A stretch of DNA of 64,000 nucleotides. Source: Butyricimonas faecalis. Lineage in GTDB: Bacteria; Bacteroidota; Bacteroidia; Bacteroidales; Marinifilaceae. Below the pieces are notes generated by a model. The model did not search any database. It was given only the letters and a program-made list of their open reading frames with translations, and was not told the DNA's origin. The stretch spans positions 3,596,001-3,660,000 of the forward strand of contig NZ_CP032819.1 of the NCBI RefSeq assembly GCF_003991565.1. The letters are read 5' to 3'. Below are positions 61,464 through 64,000 of this stretch, in pieces. How positions within the stretch are numbered: the stretch's first letter is position 1; each line of letters starts with the position of its first letter. The position numbers were made by a program, and so were the translations under genes.

Positions 61464-61970
61464 TTATCGGATGTGAATAGGATATATCGCAGTGGATAGC
61501 GGGTGTCGGGGTGCGGAAATAGCCACGAGATCCCGTGCCGTCAAGGGGCGCAGAAAAACGGCATCGAACTCCTGAGTATCGTCTTCACGGATATCTCGGA
61601 CTTCAATGATCCATGTGCCTTCATAGCGGCACCAGGCAATCACCTCCAAAATCATTTCCTTTCTGTAGTCAGCCGGTCCGTCCCCGAAACTTTCACGTAT
61701 CCGCTTAATTGCATCGTCTGTCAGCCGGACAAATTCCCCTTTGCGGAACGGAGCTTCCGGCGTAACGGCAGGAGCCAGCATCTGCCAGTCTTCATGTCCG
61801 TCCAGGTCTTCCACAGCCATTGCGTAGGCTTTGTATTCAGCTTCGGTCTCGAAATGTCTGGTTATCACATATCCCCCGGATTCGGCCGTGCTCTCCACCG
61901 ACGAGATATCCCCGGTTTTCCTGTATATGCTTACAGTATCCTTACCGAGTAGAACTTTTACTGTTATCAT
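61464..61970 (-). CDS. unknown acidic protein, paralogue of neighbour
   Basis: A 168-residue protein starting MITVKVLLGKDTVSIY; upstream in-frame codons shadow the neighbouring gene. Its first 70 residues (GKDTVSIYRKT ... FETEAEYKAYAMAVEDLDGHEDW) match the neighbour's (GEDAVREYEEN ... FETEAEYNAYIAGVNDADGW), so they are diverged duplicates. The C-terminus (GEFVRLTDDAIKRIRESFG, WIIEVRDIREDDTQ) is not recognised. Function unknown; the shared N-domain may be an interaction module. Confidence 0.65.
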   Translation of the reverse strand: MITVKVLLGKDTVSIYRKTGDISSVESTAESGGYVITRHFETEAEYKAYAMAVEDLDGHEDWQMLAPAVTPEAPFRKGEFVRLTDDAIKRIRESFGDGPADYRKEMILEVIAWCRYEGTWIIEVRDIREDDTQEFDAVFLRPLTARDLVAISAPRHPLSTAIYPIHIR

Positions 61971-61992
61971 TATTGCAGATGGTGTGGTTTTA

Positions 61993-62439
61993 TTATAAAT
62001 GGAACTCCACGTCTTCCTCCTCGAACTCCGTGTCGTGGTCCTCGTTGTACCCCTCGACGGTCGAACCAGGGACATAGGTCTCTCCGCCAATCCCATAACG
62101 TCCGGCATCGAGCAGTTTCCGAAGGGTTTCGGTGTCCCCGTTTAGAATCCTTTCGATGTCCTCCCGGCTGCCCCGGACGCTAATTCCGAGACGTAGCCAG
62201 AGATTTTCCTCTCTCGAGGTGTCCGCCTCTTCCGACCGGTGGCGTATGATATGATAATCACTCCATCCGTCGGCATCGTTTACCCCGGCGATGTAGGCAT
62301 TGTACTCCGCCTCAGTCTCGAACTCTTTCTCGTCCACGACGCCCCCGTTATCCGCCAGCCATTCTTCAGAAGGCAGTTCATTGTTCTCTTCATATTCCCG
62401 TACGGCGTCCTCGCCGAAAATCGTTGTTATCTTTATCAT
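61993..62439 (-). CDS. unknown acidic protein, paralogue of neighbour
   Basis: A 148-residue strongly acidic protein (EYEENNELPSEEW, DHDTEFEEEDVEF). The N-terminal 60 residues match those of the next gene. The middle is helical (SREDIERILNGDTETLRKLL). Strong acidity is seen in DNA-mimic antirestriction proteins, but no specific family pattern is visible. It is 23 bases from its paralogue in the same direction. Confidence 0.65.
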   Translation of the reverse strand: MIKITTIFGEDAVREYEENNELPSEEWLADNGGVVDEKEFETEAEYNAYIAGVNDADGWSDYHIIRHRSEEADTSREENLWLRLGISVRGSREDIERILNGDTETLRKLLDAGRYGIGGETYVPGSTVEGYNEDHDTEFEEEDVEFHL

Positions 62440-62477
62440 GTGTCTTTGGGTTTTGAATATTTGTTATTTAATGGTTA

Positions 62478-62954
62478 TCAAACTCGTTTGCCCGAACCGG
62501 TTTGATTCGGTTCGCAGACAGCCACCCGGTTTCCGGCGCGTATCAGTTTGGGGAGATACACGTCCAGGTCACGAAAAGAAAACCGCAGTTCCTTGACGCC
62601 TTTCCCTTGCCCGTCGACGCGTTCGGCGGTGGCAATGCCCAAAATGCCGGAAGCGGCGATGGCATCATCCTCATACAATTCACAAGATTCCCCGTTTCGG
62701 AAAATGTACAGGGCATCCGGGTGCGCCGCTTTCATCTCGCGGTATTTTCCCATCATGTCGGAAACTCCCGGGACATTTCCGTTCCCCGTTACATTCCGGG
62801 TCTTCAGTAGGTTCCTCGTGGCGTCGATGTCGATGAAATTCGTCCAGCCGGCTTTATGAAGTTCGACAGCAGCTTCCCGCAGGGATACCTTCCCGTTCTC
62901 GACCTCCTCTTTCAGGGATTCGAGAATGTTCTTGATTTTATAATCATTCATCAT
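62478..62954 (-). CDS. MutS-domain-I-like protein with N-terminal extension
   Basis: A 158-residue protein. The first 65 residues are helical (IKNILESLKEEVENGKVSLREAA). From about 70 on it matches MutS domain I: MGKYREMKAAHPDALYIFRNGESCELYEDDA (the FxE motif is changed to CELYE) and DVYLPKLIRAGNRVAVCE. The rest of MutS is missing. It is the third such protein in the window. It lies about 100 bases from the next gene upstream. Confidence 0.7.
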   Translation of the reverse strand: MMNDYKIKNILESLKEEVENGKVSLREAAVELHKAGWTNFIDIDATRNLLKTRNVTGNGNVPGVSDMMGKYREMKAAHPDALYIFRNGESCELYEDDAIAASGILGIATAERVDGQGKGVKELRFSFRDLDVYLPKLIRAGNRVAVCEPNQTGSGKRV

Positions 62955-63055
62955 ATTTTTTATTCTTTGGTTACATTGTTACTTGTTCCGACGGTATTCC
63001 GGTCAAGGGGAAAGCACCCGTGGCCTCCGGTAACCCGTCGATACACTGCCCGTCG

Positions 63056-63958
63056 TCAGGATTTCCCCGACAGGTAATGCCCGATGGACTTGTAACGGTT
63101 AGGAATGTTCGCGTTCTCGTTGAAACCGTTCAGGCAGTGGAGCAAGGCATCTTCGAGCGTGACATAACGACGGTCGAAAGTTTGGATATTATCCAGACAA
63201 TAAGCATTTACAGCGTATTTGAAAGGCGCGTACATCCTTTCGTTCTCCCGCTTTAAAATGACAAACCAGTCGAAATGGAGTTTCAAGCGGAAACCGTCGC
63301 TCTCGCCGACTTTCATCAGCCGCTCTTCGTCGAGAAGCCGCCGCACGAGTGTGGCGTCGAGCTGACGGGTATACTCCCTGTACGCCTTGATACGGGCCGT
63401 GTAAGCCGCGGCATATTGTTCGATGTCCGTTTCTTTCAGCCGATGTTCCGCCGGGTAAAAGTCCAGCACCTCTTTCGTCGTGACGGGAATTTTCAGGTCG
63501 TCCACCCCGATCTCGTAGGTCTTGTTTTCCAACACGTCGTGGAACTCGAACCCTTGAATTCCCATGAGGGTAAATTCTCGCGTCGGGTCAGGGAGCGCAA
63601 GTGATTTGAGCTCTTCGAGGTCGCGGCACACGGCCACGACCGGATACTTCTCGACCACGTCTGACGGGCCTCCGATGCGGATATACGCCTTTTCACACCC
63701 GTCGTAATCACCATGCCGGACAATGTCGCAGCAGGTGTAGTTGGGGGCGGCACGATGCCGCGCCGTATATTCCGTCCAAAGCTTGTCCAGCCCGGCTTTT
63801 ACTTCGTCAGGGTCGGTCAGGGCAACGTTGCCGCACTGGCTGCACCGGCCGTCCGACAAGGCGTTGCGGGTAAATTCGAGGAACTGTCTGGTGTTCGGGT
63901 CGATGACGGCGGTACATTTCACTCCAGTGCCGCCGCAGATACTGCATACGATTGACAT
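63056..63958 (-). CDS. unknown protein with Cys-rich N-terminus
   Basis: A 300-residue protein. The N-terminus has CSICGGTGVKC and later CSQCG, a likely four-cysteine zinc site like those in DnaJ-type or anti-TRAP proteins. The middle is beta-alpha (YPVVAVCRDLEELKSLAL). The C-terminal third is helical and basic (AAYTARIKAYREYTRQLD, LVRRLLDEERLMKVG). I do not recognise the whole. It lies first in the visible minus-strand series; about 40 bases remain to the window edge, which hold its leader. Confidence 0.65.
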   Translation of the reverse strand: MSIVCSICGGTGVKCTAVIDPNTRQFLEFTRNALSDGRCSQCGNVALTDPDEVKAGLDKLWTEYTARHRAAPNYTCCDIVRHGDYDGCEKAYIRIGGPSDVVEKYPVVAVCRDLEELKSLALPDPTREFTLMGIQGFEFHDVLENKTYEIGVDDLKIPVTTKEVLDFYPAEHRLKETDIEQYAAAYTARIKAYREYTRQLDATLVRRLLDEERLMKVGESDGFRLKLHFDWFVILKRENERMYAPFKYAVNAYCLDNIQTFDRRYVTLEDALLHCLNGFNENANIPNRYKSIGHYLSGKS

Positions 63959-64000
63959 AAGTTTTTTGATTTGTGTATTTATTCGTACAATCTTTCTTTT

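Overview
The window looks like a Bacteroidales chromosome carrying several mobile elements. Promoters match the Bacteroides type (TTTG ... TAnnTTTG), and there are SusC/SusD pairs, a FecR anti-sigma factor and fimbrillins. The core operon type (SusC with STN domain, SusD, DUF4843-like, PKD-like, zinc metalloprotease) resembles Odoribacteraceae such as Butyricimonas or Odoribacter; this placement is an inference. Base composition changes sharply: the segments at about 1-26 kb and 56.7-64 kb are visibly more GC-rich than the middle.

About 1-26.3 kb is the right part of a CTnDOT-like integrative conjugative element (ICE). In order it holds DUF3945/DUF4099 proteins, a type IA topoisomerase (TopB/Exc-like), a partial PRTRC gene set (E, C, B, ThiF and unknown partners), and a type V pilus (fimbrillin) operon. 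That operon runs into a complete-looking diversity-generating retroelement (DGR): two pilin target genes with variable repeats, Avd, template repeat, reverse transcriptase and a MutS-domain-I-like protein. The RteA/RteB two-component pair, a structured RNA candidate ahead of a DHFR-like gene, three excisionase-like HTH proteins and two tandem tyrosine recombinases close the element. The reverse transcriptase reading frame is split by an apparent single-base deletion near its N-terminus.

About 26.5-45.2 kb is ordinary chromosome: a DUF2059 protein, an ECF sigma factor, a six-gene protease/SusCD-type operon led by a FecR anti-sigma factor, a MATE exporter, a HAD phosphatase, a TonB-dependent receptor and tRNA-Leu(CAA).

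About 45.2-52.6 kb is a 7.4-kb integrated element bounded by a 21-bp direct repeat of the tRNA-Leu 3' end. It carries an integrase, an HTH protein, a gene II/X-like replication initiator with operator-like sites, iteron-like repeats and unknown cargo. About 52.6-56.6 kb is chromosome with a BACON/LRR lipoprotein, a uracil-DNA-glycosylase-like protein and another lipoprotein. From about 56.7 kb to the end a second GC-rich accessory block on the minus strand carries an RNase HI-like protein, two MutS-domain-I-like proteins, an LPD28-like protein and many small unknowns typical of ICE cargo.

All homology calls come from motif recognition by eye; no database search was run.
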